Shown piece after piece: positions 8,094 through 16,669 of a stretch of 64,000 bases of DNA (positions within the stretch are counted from its first letter, which is position 1; each line of letters starts with the position of its first letter). The translations under genes were made by a program, and so were the position numbers. The notes under the pieces are model-generated. The model made no database searches. It was not told where the DNA came from and saw nothing but the letters and a program-made list of their open reading frames with translations. Origin of the DNA: Lentilactobacillus raoultii. Its GTDB lineage: Bacteria > Bacillota > Bacilli > Lactobacillales > Lactobacillaceae. Location: contig NZ_LS422998.1 of NCBI RefSeq assembly GCF_900411375.1, positions 49,525-113,524 on the forward strand. The letters are read 5' to 3'.

Positions 8094-8215
8094 AGTGAGT
8101 GGATTCAAGTGGTTAAATGACGAAGACCAAGGCGTTCATTTGTGAAAAGCCCGGTTTTGGCTTTTTGCGAATGAATCCCTTGGACGCAGTCATTTGCATG
8201 AAGAAACTGTCCTAA
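8094..8215 (+). repeat. Structured intergenic repeat, copy 4
   Basis: Nearly identical to copy 2 across its whole core, differing at a few flanking bases (CAAGTGG, GCATGAAGAAACTG). The order is therefore A-B-C-B, which points to a recent duplication within the array. Confidence 0.85.
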
Positions 8216-8227
8216 GAAAAGTGACCC

Positions 8228-8872
8228 CTACCCCTCAATCCGACTAGTCAAGAAACTGTCTTCACCAGTTAAAATTCGGACAGTTTCTTGAGCCACAGCG
8301 GTTCTTGGGATGAACCGCAACCGTTTAAAATAAGGGCTTAGAGTGGTTACTTTGGCAATGGCTTTGAATAGTTTAACTAGTGGTTTTGACTGATCAGTGA
8401 TAATGCCGGGGTAAATGGCGACCGAGTTTTTAGGTAGTAGTTCTGCCATATCCTTTTCCACTTCCAGCTTGGCTTTTAAGTAATTTTTCATTAGTGATGG
8501 CGCATAGTTGGCAGAAACAAATAGAAAGTGGGTGTTGGGTGTCTTATCAGCTGCCAGGTTTTGGCGATGAATCAGATTGATCAGCGTTTTAGCTGGTTGA
8601 ACGCTGTTTTTCCAATAGGTCGTTTGTTTAATCGGGTTAGGTAATAAGATACCAACACAGTCAATCACCCAGTCACTTTTAGCAATGATGGCTTCCCAAT
8701 CACCGGACTGGGTGACATCGCCTTTGATCCAGTGGACGTTTTTTAGCATCGATGAGCGAGCCGGTTGGCCGCTTCGCGAAATACTAAAAAGCTGAAAATC
8801 CGCAAATTGACTTAGTTCCAGTAGAAGGCCGCTACCCACGTAGCCGTTACCACCTACAACCGTGATAATCAT
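8228..8872 (-). CDS. NAD(P)-binding Rossmann-fold protein, NmrA/epimerase-like
   Basis: The 214-residue protein begins with a beta strand and a VVGGNGYVGSG dinucleotide-binding loop. It then shows a KGDVTQ-type acidic motif and SDWVIDCVGILLPNP, as in atypical short-chain dehydrogenases of the NAD(P)H-binding (NmrA/ YwnB-like) group. There is no clear Tyr-x3-Lys pair except YLKAK, so catalysis is uncertain. The upstream ribosome site is weak. It may act as a redox sensor or a reductase; the substrate is not evident. Confidence 0.7.
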   Translation of the reverse strand: MIITVVGGNGYVGSGLLLELSQFADFQLFSISRSGQPARSSMLKNVHWIKGDVTQSGDWEAIIAKSDWVIDCVGILLPNPIKQTTYWKNSVQPAKTLINLIHRQNLAADKTPNTHFLFVSANYAPSLMKNYLKAKLEVEKDMAELLPKNSVAIYPGIITDQSKPLVKLFKAIAKVTTLSPYFKRLRFIPRTAVAQETVRILTGEDSFLTSRIEG

Positions 8873-9114
8873 TCGTCGTCAATCCAATCGTTTTAGTTTA
8901 GTGGTTCGTTGGGCTTGATTTGTTAACGGTGTCAACAAAAAGGCCGTCCTATTATTGTACACCGAAGTATCGGCATTTGCATCCGACACCATGGTACAGG
9001 GTAAAAGAAAGCTAAAATTGTACCCGTTTTGGGCAACTCAATGGTGTAAAATGGTAATGGTTGCTAGTTATTTTTAGCGATCATTAACCGTTTTCGATGA
9101 AAGGAAGTTTCGAG

Positions 9115-9480
9115 ATGGATCAAAAATTTTTAGACGTCATGAAGCATGAAGGCCCCGTGACGATCGTGACAATTAATGCTCAACCGGCACATGTTGTGAA
9201 CACTTGGGCATCGTATGTTAAGGTGACCGATCATCAGTTATTGATTCCGGCAGCTGGCATGCACAGCATTGAGCAGGACTTTGCCGCGGATAATCACGTG
9301 ACCGTTGCGGTTGGCAGTAAGGAAGTCGAGGGAACGGTTGGCCCTGGTGCGGGCTTTCACGTTCACGGTACCGGTCAATTCATTAAGTCGGGGACCGAAT
9401 TTGATGAAATGAAACAAAAATTTCCTTGGATTACCAGAGTATTGGAAATCAACATCGATCAAATTGAACAACGAATTTAA
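9115..9480 (+). CDS. Pyridoxamine 5'-phosphate oxidase-family flavoprotein
   Basis: The 121-residue protein has the single split-barrel layout of small FMN-binding PNPOx-like proteins: VTIVTINAQPAHVVNTW, then a LLIPAAGMHS strand and a HVHGTGQF strand. Members bind FMN or related flavins and reduce small molecules. AAAGGAAG supports ATG 9115; the in-frame ATG at 9097 overlaps that site. The gene is monocistronic and ends at a terminator that overlaps the converging ABC gene. Confidence 0.75.
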   Translation: MDQKFLDVMKHEGPVTIVTINAQPAHVVNTWASYVKVTDHQLLIPAAGMHSIEQDFAADNHVTVAVGSKEVEGTVGPGAGFHVHGTGQFIKSGTEFDEMKQKFPWITRVLEINIDQIEQRI

Positions 9481-9495
9481 CGATCAAAAATATGG

Positions 9496-9539
9496 GATGA
9501 TATCAAGTGGCTTAGGTGTGCTTGGCATCATCTTTTTTT
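9496..9539 (+). terminator. Intrinsic terminator overlapping the converging gene end
   Basis: GATGAT pairs with ATCATC with an inner CAAG/CTTG stem and a run of seven T. It overlaps the last codons of the minus-strand ABC ATPase gene. Confidence 0.7.
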
Positions 9540-10495
9540 GCTCTGGCAGCCAAAAATCTCAGCACACTGTCTGCATTTAAATAGCCGATTACCTGGTCCT
9601 GTTGTTTAACAGCTAATTGGTGGTTCTCGGCCAGAATCTGGTAGGTGGTTCCCAACGTCTGATCGCCGGCAATTGTTGTAATCTCAAGGCCCTGAAATGG
9701 TGTTGATTGTCCATAACCTGCCAAGACCAGTCGGCGGAGATAGACGTTTTGGGTTTGGTGAGCCTCACTACCGTTAAATAACGTTTTGACGTAAGCATTA
9801 TTAGGATGCCGAACAATTTCATCCGGTGTGCTCAACTGTAGAACTTGACCGTCTTTCACGACGCCGATTCGTTGGCCCATTTTCAGAGCTTCATTCATAT
9901 CGTGAGTAATGAACAGAATCGTGTTATTAAAGTGGGCGTGAATTGCCAGGGTCAAATCCTGCAGCTGTTCTCGTGAGACCGGATCCAGGGCGCTGAAGGG
10001 TTCATCCATTAAGATTAACGCCGGTCGGGTCCCAAAAGCGCGAATAATTCCAACTCGCTGTTGCTCACCACCGGATAATTCACTGGGATATTTTGACAGA
10101 TAATCAAGGGGAAGTTTGGCGGCCGCCATCAATTCCTTAATGATTTGATCGGTCGGCTTTTTCGCTTGATGTTTAATTTCTGGTAGTAACGTTAGGTTTT
10201 GCTTAATGGTCATGTTTGGGAAAAGTGAAATCTGCTGAAGCACATAGCCCATATTCAAGCGAATATGACGCAGATTTTCTTTATTTAACGGTAGCCCATT
10301 GACCGAGATCTGGCCGCTGATCGGTTTGACCAGTCCACTGATGGTTCGCAAAATGGTGGTTTTACCACCACCGGATTCACCGACCAGAACCAGAATCTCA
10401 TGAGGGTAAACCGCTAAAGAAAGGTGGTCGATAGCCGTTTGTTGGCCAAAGACAACCGAAACGTTGGCTAGTTGAATAATTGGTTTTGATGACAT
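9512..10495 (-). CDS. Osmoprotectant (quaternary amine) ABC transporter, ATP-binding subunit
   Basis: The 327-residue ATPase has Walker A GESGGGKTT, a Q-loop, signature LSGGEQQR and Walker B LILMDEP, then a C-terminal extension of about 90 residues with one CBS-like half (VIGYLNADSVLRFL). This layout fits OpuCA/OpuBA-type subunits, where the CBS part senses ionic strength. It is the second gene of the operon: the permease/binding-protein gene ends 5 bases before ATG 10495, with AGGGAAG as the ribosome site. Substrates of the family are glycine betaine, carnitine and choline. Confidence 0.85.
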   Translation of the reverse strand: MSSKPIIQLANVSVVFGQQTAIDHLSLAVYPHEILVLVGESGGGKTTILRTISGLVKPISGQISVNGLPLNKENLRHIRLNMGYVLQQISLFPNMTIKQNLTLLPEIKHQAKKPTDQIIKELMAAAKLPLDYLSKYPSELSGGEQQRVGIIRAFGTRPALILMDEPFSALDPVSREQLQDLTLAIHAHFNNTILFITHDMNEALKMGQRIGVVKDGQVLQLSTPDEIVRHPNNAYVKTLFNGSEAHQTQNVYLRRLVLAGYGQSTPFQGLEITTIAGDQTLGTTYQILAENHQLAVKQQDQVIGYLNADSVLRFLAARAKKDDAKHT

Positions 10496-10500
10496 AAAAG

Positions 10501-12045
10501 TCACTTCCCTAGTAAATGATGGGCGCGTAAGTATGACTTGGCAACTTTGTCAGCGCTGATGTTTTTGACGTTGACCTGATAATTCATTTCCCGCATTTGA
10601 CTGGCCGTGATGTGACCGGCCAAGCGATTTAATTGCCTAACAATGTTAGGATGCTTTTTGGCAAAGGTGGTGGTCATTAACGGGGCACCCTGATAGGTCG
10701 GAAAGAGGTGTTTGTCGTCTCTCAAGGCCACCAAATGATACTGGCGGATTTGTGAATCGGTTGAGTAACCGTCGATGACTTGAACCTGACCCCGCCGAAT
10801 GGCCTGATACCGTAAATCCGGGTCCAAATCGGTATTGTGGAAGTTTAATCCATATTTTTTAATCAAGCCCAGATAGCCATCCTGCCGGTTCATGAATTCC
10901 AGATCAAACCCGCTGTGAAGGCGGGTGGGCAGCTTCTTGAGATCGCTGATTGTGCGGAGATGGTGGATTCGTGCGAAATGGCGGGTGGTAACAATTGCAT
11001 AAGTATTGTTGTAGTTTAAAGGCGTTAAATAAGTCATGTGAGCCCGATCAGCCAATTCGGATTTAGCCAAGTGATAAATTTGGGGAGCTGACTTGGCTTG
11101 GAGTTGTCGATTCTTTACTGGAAGCAGGTCTTCCAAGACAGTGCCGGTAAATTCCGGGTAAACGTCAATTTGATGACTTTTAAGGGCGGAAAACAAAAAG
11201 CTGGTTTTACCGAAATTAGGCTTTAAAGTAACGGTTGCTCGAGAATCATCGGCTTCAATCAAATCTTTGTACATATGAATGAGAATATCCGGTTCAGAGC
11301 CCAACTTACCGGCAATGACAATCTTTTCCGGTTGAGTTGCCTGGTAGATTTTGGGAGCGGCAGTCCCGATTAATAGTAAGGCTAATCCACTGGCACCAAT
11401 GATGACCATGGTTTTGGCTTTTAACCGGCCAAACTGGGTAATCAACCAGCTAAAGATAATCGCCAGTGCAGCGGAACCAATCGCCCCAGTTAGGGTGAGG
11501 GCACTGTTACTGCGATCAATACCCAATAAAATAAAAGTTCCCAAACCACCGGCACCAATTAAAGCGGCCAGAGTGGCGGTGCCGATAATCAAAACGGTGG
11601 CGGTTTTAATGCCGGCCAGAATATTAGCTTTGGCAAGGGGCAATTCAATTCGAAACAGTCGTTGCCATCTGGTTAAACCAAAAACTTCAGCGGCTTCGGT
11701 TAAATTAGGATCAATGGTGGTCAAAGCGGTATATGTATTGCTATAAATTGGTAAAATGCCATAAAGCACCAAGGCAATTATTGCCGGCTGACTGCCAATT
11801 CCGACGATTGGAATCAAAATTCCCAAAATGGCCAGTGACGGAATTGTTTGCATAATTGAAGCAAAGCCCAACGCTAAACGTGCAAAAAAAGCGTGGTTGC
11901 GAGCATAAACTGCTAGCGGAATGGCAATTAAAATGGCAATTGCCAATGAAATAATGGTCAGGTAAAGATGTTCAGTGAGTGCATTAATAAATTTAGCGTT
12001 AGCAGCTAAGAAATGCGAAAGGGCAGTAAACGGCAAAAAAGACAT
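10501..12045 (-). CDS. Osmoprotectant ABC transporter, fused permease and substrate-binding protein
   Basis: The 514-residue protein has an N-terminal permease domain (about residues 1-210, with the EAAEVFGLTRWQRLFRIELP coupling loop) and one more membrane anchor near residue 215-235. An OpuAC/ProX-type binding domain follows from about residue 240 (KIVIAGKLGSEPDILIHMY). Such fusions are typical of lactic-acid bacteria (OpuB/BusB, ChoS-like) and place the binding domain outside the membrane next to the pore. TAGGAG abuts ATG 12045; TTG nine bases downstream is the better-spaced alternative start. A palindromic operator lies just upstream. Confidence 0.85.
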   Translation of the reverse strand: MSFLPFTALSHFLAANAKFINALTEHLYLTIISLAIAILIAIPLAVYARNHAFFARLALGFASIMQTIPSLAILGILIPIVGIGSQPAIIALVLYGILPIYSNTYTALTTIDPNLTEAAEVFGLTRWQRLFRIELPLAKANILAGIKTATVLIIGTATLAALIGAGGLGTFILLGIDRSNSALTLTGAIGSAALAIIFSWLITQFGRLKAKTMVIIGASGLALLLIGTAAPKIYQATQPEKIVIAGKLGSEPDILIHMYKDLIEADDSRATVTLKPNFGKTSFLFSALKSHQIDVYPEFTGTVLEDLLPVKNRQLQAKSAPQIYHLAKSELADRAHMTYLTPLNYNNTYAIVTTRHFARIHHLRTISDLKKLPTRLHSGFDLEFMNRQDGYLGLIKKYGLNFHNTDLDPDLRYQAIRRGQVQVIDGYSTDSQIRQYHLVALRDDKHLFPTYQGAPLMTTTFAKKHPNIVRQLNRLAGHITASQMREMNYQVNVKNISADKVAKSYLRAHHLLGK

Positions 12046-12065
12046 CTCCTAAAATTGAAAACACA

Positions 12066-12088
12066 TTGTATAAAATCATATTATACAA
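12066..12088. promoter_or_regulatory. Perfect inverted repeat upstream of the osmoprotectant operon
   Basis: TTGTATAA and TTATACAA are separated by 7 bases, forming a perfect 8-bp inverted repeat about 20 bases before the start codon. The position is right for a repressor operator (for example a GbsR/MarR- or TetR-type factor); the regulator itself is not identified in this window. Confidence 0.5.
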
Positions 12089-12219
12089 CTGGAAGAAAGG
12101 TGACTCAAATTGTTGAATTCTCATGACACCCAAAAATCAAACGGAAATTTCAAGTATCAGTCAGACCACCTGGTTCAAAATCCGTTACAATTAAAGTATA
12201 TGTGAAAGGGGTGGCGATT

Positions 12220-13554
12220 TTGAAAACACAGTATGATGTGATTGTTTTTGGCGCGGGACCAGCCGGCACGGCAGCTGCTTATGGATTGATCGGTCAGAAA
12301 TCGGTTTTGGTCATTGAAAATGATTTATTTGGCGGGACGTGTCCCAACCGCGGCTGTGATCCCAAGAAAATGCTATATTCAGCGGTAGAAGCTAAAGATC
12401 GGGTTGCCAGAATGCAGGGTAGCGGCTTAACCGATGTTCCACAAATCGATTGGCCGCAGTTGATGGCCTTTAAGCGGGCGTACACGTCACAGATTCCGAG
12501 CGGCACGCAAAAAGGTCTGACTGCTGCCGGCATTGAGACTTATCATGGGCAGGCTGAATTTGTTGATGAGCATCGGGTAAAATTGGCGGATCAATCGATT
12601 GTTTCGGCTGATCATATTATTTTGGCAACTGGTCGAAAGCCGCGTCAGCTGAATTTGCCCGGCAGCGATTTGTTAAAAACCAGCACTGATTTTCTGGATT
12701 TAAGTACGCTGCCAGCCCATATAACCTTTATTGGGGCGGGGTTGGTGACCATGGAATTAGCCAACATTGCCAATCAGGCCGGTGCGGATGTTGACATTGT
12801 CCATCATAACGAGCAACCCTTAAAAGCATTTGCCCAACCACTAGTTGAGATTCTGATTCAGCAAATGATTGATGAGGGGGTGACGTTTCATTTTGATCAG
12901 ACGGTTAAAGCGGTGGCTAAAACTGAGTCGGGATATGAGTTAACAACTGATAAGGAGACGCTGGCTTCCGACTATGTTGTTGCCGCAGTTGGTCGGGATG
13001 CCAGTCTTGAAGGCTTGCAACTTGCGAAAGCCGGTGTACGGACTTCCAAGAAGGGAATCATTGTCGATGATCATTTACAGACCAGTGCGACCAGCATTTA
13101 TGCAGTGGGGGACGTTTTGGACAAGCCACAACCCAAACTGACGCCCGTTTCCTCGTATGAGGGCCGGTATGTCGCCCAACTTCTAACGGGCCAAACAACG
13201 CAGCCAATTCAATATCCAGCGATTCCCCACATTCTCTTTGGCACAACGGAAATCGGTCAGGTAGGCGTTAGCTATCAAGAAGCAAGTGCACATCCGGATC
13301 GCTTTGATATCAGCTCATTGGACGTTACGCACTGGTACACTTATAATCGGGTTAAAGATGAAGCAGCTAGAGTGATTGTGATTCGATCCGCAAAAAGCCA
13401 TCAAGTGATTGGGGCAACGGTCTTGTCATCAATGGCGGAACACCTGCTGAATGCACTGACGGCAGTGTTGGATTTGAAGCTGACAAATCAACAGATTCAG
13501 CAGACAATCTTTGCTTATCCGTCAATTGCAAGTGATTTACAATATTTAATTTAG
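12220..13554 (+). CDS. Pyridine nucleotide-disulfide oxidoreductase, glutathione-reductase-like
   Basis: The 444-residue flavoenzyme has an N-terminal FAD site (VIVFGAGPAGTAAA), a redox-active pair in GGTCPNRGCDPKK, a central NAD(P) site around residue 170 (FIGAGLVTMELA) and an ATDAVGD-like FAD block (IYAVGDVLD). The CPNRGC spacing matches group I disulfide reductases. The C-terminus lacks an obvious HPT catalytic motif, so whether it reduces glutathione, coenzyme A disulfide or another substrate is open. AAAGGGGTGG supports TTG 12220; the in-frame GTG at 12202 overlaps that site. Confidence 0.8.
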   Translation: MKTQYDVIVFGAGPAGTAAAYGLIGQKSVLVIENDLFGGTCPNRGCDPKKMLYSAVEAKDRVARMQGSGLTDVPQIDWPQLMAFKRAYTSQIPSGTQKGLTAAGIETYHGQAEFVDEHRVKLADQSIVSADHIILATGRKPRQLNLPGSDLLKTSTDFLDLSTLPAHITFIGAGLVTMELANIANQAGADVDIVHHNEQPLKAFAQPLVEILIQQMIDEGVTFHFDQTVKAVAKTESGYELTTDKETLASDYVVAAVGRDASLEGLQLAKAGVRTSKKGIIVDDHLQTSATSIYAVGDVLDKPQPKLTPVSSYEGRYVAQLLTGQTTQPIQYPAIPHILFGTTEIGQVGVSYQEASAHPDRFDISSLDVTHWYTYNRVKDEAARVIVIRSAKSHQVIGATVLSSMAEHLLNALTAVLDLKLTNQQIQQTIFAYPSIASDLQYLI

Positions 13555-13802
13555 TCAAACGAAAGGGTACTCGAATCAAGGAGGCCCTTTTAATTTCAAC
13601 GTTTTTAAATGTAAAGTTTATTAACATCTATACTAATAAAGCCTGCTATCGATGGTCTTTAAAGGCCTAAAAATTCTATTTATGATTTCATATGTAAAAA
13701 AACATGACACTGATTGTGGAAATGTGGTAAACTATGACTATTAAAATGAGAAATGTTTTAATAGTCGTCTTATCCAGCTCTTATTTTACAGGAGGAAAGC
13801 TT

Positions 13803-15194
13803 ATGAAATCAAAAATTGTCGAGAATCAAGATGGCACCATGCGGGCTTTGAGCAATCGGCATGTTCAAATGATTGCGATTGGCGGCACTATTGGTACCGG
13901 GTTATTCTTGGGAGCGGGTAGCACAATTAGTAAGACCGGACCATCGGTGATGCTGGTTTATTTGGTGTTGGGACTCTTTTTCTTCTTTATGATGCGGGCC
14001 ATCGGCGAAATGTTTTATTCCGATCCTTCCCAACACACCTTTGTGTCATTTATTTCCCGTTATTTGGGACCAACGGCCGGCCATTTTACTGGTTGGACCT
14101 ATTGGATTGGCTTAATATTTGTCTGCATGGCCGAATTGACGGCAACCGCCACCTATGTTCAGTATTGGTTTCCAAACGTGCCGTCATGGTTGGTAGAACT
14201 GCTCTTTTTGGGAATTTTAGCCGGTGTCAATCTAATTGCCGCCCGGTTATTTGGTGAAGCGGAGTTTTGGTTTGCGATGATTAAAATTGTTGCAATTATT
14301 GCCATGATTGTAACTGGTATCTTTATGATGAGTAGTCATGCGGTCACACCGCTTGGCCATGCGACACTGACTAACGTTTTCCACCATTTTACATTATTTC
14401 CCCACGGGATTTTTAACTTTGTGGCTGCTTTTCCAATGGTTTTCTTCGCCTTTCAAGGAATTGAATTTGTCAGCATTACGATTGGTGAAGCCAAGAGTCC
14501 CCATATGATTATTAAAAAAGCGGTCAACGAAACCCTGATTCGAATCCTGTTGTTTTATATTGGTGCATTGATCGTCATCATGGGCATTATTCCCTGGACA
14601 TCGTTGTCGGCCGATAGCAGCCCGTTTGTTCAGGTGTTCAAACTGGCCGGTTTTCCGGCGGCAGCCGCTTTAATTAACTTTGTGGTGCTAACGTCAGCGG
14701 CTTCAGCTTTGAACAGTTGTATTTTTTCCGCCGGTCGGCATTTCTATCAATTGGCGACTGAAGTCCCGGAAACTAGCTGGATGCATAAGCATTTTGCTAA
14801 AATTTCTAAAAATGGGGTCCCGGCAGCCGCCATTATTTTCTCAGCAGCGTTGGTCTTGGTTACGCCATTGATGAGCTTAACAACGGCGATTACGTCTGTC
14901 TTCACCATTGTGACCGGGGTTTCAAGTGATATGTACATCATCGTTTACACGCTTGCAATGGTTGCCCACAGAAAGTACCGGGCTTCACAGGACTTCTTAC
15001 CAGATGGCTTTGTGATGCCATGGTATCGGGTTACCAGTCCGCTAACCATTCTGTTCTTTGGTGTGATTTTTATCAGCCTGTTCTTTGTCCCTGAAGATGT
15101 GATTGGTGCGGTTGGTGCGATTATCTGGACAGTGGTTTTCGGTGGTTTGGAATACTTCCGTCAGCGAAAGATGGTGCCTGCCGATATGAATTAA
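13803..15194 (+). CDS. APC-family amino-acid permease (AAT type)
   Basis: The 463-residue protein has about 12 membrane helices and the AAT-family signature near its start (GGTIGTGLFLGAG). It closely resembles the permease at 56701-58101 in the segments HTFVSFI, FPMVFFAFQG and ITPWNTLNP-like regions, so the two are paralogues. AAT permeases are proton symporters for amino acids; specificity is not visible. AGGAGGAAA lies before ATG 13803; a longer frame upstream lacks a ribosome site. Confidence 0.85.
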   Translation: MKSKIVENQDGTMRALSNRHVQMIAIGGTIGTGLFLGAGSTISKTGPSVMLVYLVLGLFFFFMMRAIGEMFYSDPSQHTFVSFISRYLGPTAGHFTGWTYWIGLIFVCMAELTATATYVQYWFPNVPSWLVELLFLGILAGVNLIAARLFGEAEFWFAMIKIVAIIAMIVTGIFMMSSHAVTPLGHATLTNVFHHFTLFPHGIFNFVAAFPMVFFAFQGIEFVSITIGEAKSPHMIIKKAVNETLIRILLFYIGALIVIMGIIPWTSLSADSSPFVQVFKLAGFPAAAALINFVVLTSAASALNSCIFSAGRHFYQLATEVPETSWMHKHFAKISKNGVPAAAIIFSAALVLVTPLMSLTTAITSVFTIVTGVSSDMYIIVYTLAMVAHRKYRASQDFLPDGFVMPWYRVTSPLTILFFGVIFISLFFVPEDVIGAVGAIIWTVVFGGLEYFRQRKMVPADMN

Positions 15195-15265
15195 GGATGC
15201 GCCACCTATAGGGGAGCTTGCCGAATGGAATGATTTGTCGGCGTCTGGATTTTGATTAGCTAATG

Positions 15266-15321
15266 AAAGCGATCAGTTAACCGCGAAGATTAATGAATTA
15301 CGGTTAATTGATCGTTTTTTT
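15266..15321 (+). terminator. Intrinsic terminator
   Basis: AAGCGATCAGTTAACCG pairs with CGGTTAATTGATCG across an 18-base loop and is followed by seven T. It ends the permease transcript. Confidence 0.75.
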
Positions 15322-15394
15322 GACTGATTAATTGACCATATGGCTACCATACGGTACGATAAAGACCAATTAGTACCGAAATGGGGGAGCCGCG

Positions 15395-16561
15395 ATGTCG
15401 ATCAATGACGCATTGAAGCAGCAAATTATTAACGAAAGCCAACAGTTGGGGATCGATAAGATTGGCTTTACGACGGCCGACAATTTCGAGGAGCTCCGAA
15501 GCAGCTTGGAAGCACAAAAGGCGGCGGGCCACACCAGTGGGTTTGAACATCCCAATCTTGATGACCGCTTAAATCCCAACCTGATTTTTGATCACCCTAA
15601 ATCAATCATTGCGATTGCGTTGGCCTATCCAAGCCGATTAAGGAAACGACCGACGCACACTAAATTAAAGCGTGGCCAATTTGCCCGGGCCTCTTGGGGA
15701 AAGGATTACCACGGCGTGTTACGTGAAAAAATGACGGCGTTGATTACGCGAATTCAAGCGCTGGTTAACGATCCCACGATCCACTTTGAACCAATGGTCG
15801 ATACCGGTCAGCTGATCGATGTCGCGGTGGCTAACCGGGCCGGCTTGGGGTTCATTGGTAAAAATGGCTTGCTAATCACTGAAGAATTTGGCTCCTTTGT
15901 GTATTTGGGCGAAATTATCACCAATCTTTCTCTTGAACCGGATTCGCCGATTCCTTGCCAGTGCGGCGAGTGCACGCGTTGCTTGGATGCTTGTCCGGTC
16001 AAGGCATTGCTGGGAGATGGGCGAATGAATGCGCAACGTTGCTTATCCTATCAGACTCAGACTAAGGGCTTAATGGCCGATGAATTTCGGCCCAAAATTC
16101 GAAATGTGATTTATGGTTGTGATATCTGCCAAGTGGTTTGTCCCTTTAATCGCGGCAAAGACTTTCATTTACATGCCGACATGGAACCTGATGTTGAAAA
16201 GGTCCGACCGGAACTATTACCCATGCTGAAATTGTCCAACCGACAGTTCAATGAGCAGTTTGGCCAAATGGCCGGTGCCTGGCGGGGAAAGAAACCCCTT
16301 CAACGCAACGCCATCATTGCCTTGGCAAATTTAAATGATTCAACGGCTATCCCCGACTTACTGGAAGTCATGCAACAGGATCCAAGACCGATGATTCGGG
16401 CGACGGCCGCTTACGCGATTGGCCGAATCAGTCGAAGCTACAATGCTGAAATTCGTCGAAAAATTGCTACCCAGTATCGAAAAGAACGGACTGCCGGCGC
16501 AGGGCCTGATATTTTAGCTGAATATCAGCGCTCACTATTAAAAATTGATGCCTTGACTTAA
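15395..16561 (+). CDS. queG: Epoxyqueuosine reductase
   Basis: The 388-residue product has an N-terminal cobalamin-binding region, two ferredoxin-like [4Fe-4S] sites ([14 protein letters not shown] at about 188-202 and CDICQVVCP at about 246-254) and a C-terminal HEAT-like repeat tail. This is the layout of QueG, which reduces epoxyqueuosine to queuosine at the tRNA wobble position, using cobalamin and iron-sulfur clusters. GGGGGAG lies 6 bases before ATG 15395. It is flanked by terminators, so it is transcribed alone. Confidence 0.93.
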   Translation: MSINDALKQQIINESQQLGIDKIGFTTADNFEELRSSLEAQKAAGHTSGFEHPNLDDRLNPNLIFDHPKSIIAIALAYPSRLRKRPTHTKLKRGQFARASWGKDYHGVLREKMTALITRIQALVNDPTIHFEPMVDTGQLIDVAVANRAGLGFIGKNGLLITEEFGSFVYLGEIITNLSLEPDSPIPCQCGECTRCLDACPVKALLGDGRMNAQRCLSYQTQTKGLMADEFRPKIRNVIYGCDICQVVCPFNRGKDFHLHADMEPDVEKVRPELLPMLKLSNRQFNEQFGQMAGAWRGKKPLQRNAIIALANLNDSTAIPDLLEVMQQDPRPMIRATAAYAIGRISRSYNAEIRRKIATQYRKERTAGAGPDILAEYQRSLLKIDALT

Positions 16562-16573
16562 TAATTTTGATCG

Positions 16574-16638
16574 AAAAAACACCAGCTAAGCGTTGTTGGG
16601 AGAATTTAATTCTCGTGATAAGCTTAACTGGTGTTTTT
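16574..16638 (+). terminator. Intrinsic terminator
   Basis: AAAAAACACCAG..TAAGC pairs with GCTTAACTGGTGTTTTTT through a long interrupted stem. It lies downstream of queG and may work on both strands. Confidence 0.75.
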
Positions 16639-16669
16639 TAGCTGCAATCAGCTGATTTTAAAGCACTGA

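Noticed and set aside
7721..8215. CRISPR array
   Set aside because: Units are about 120 bp and imperfect hairpins with 3-5 base gaps, without short identical repeats, spacers or cas genes.
10501..12045. Frameshifted or mis-joined gene because it holds permease and binding protein
   Set aside because: Permease/binding-protein fusions are normal for OpuB/BusB-type systems in lactic-acid bacteria, and the frame is continuous.
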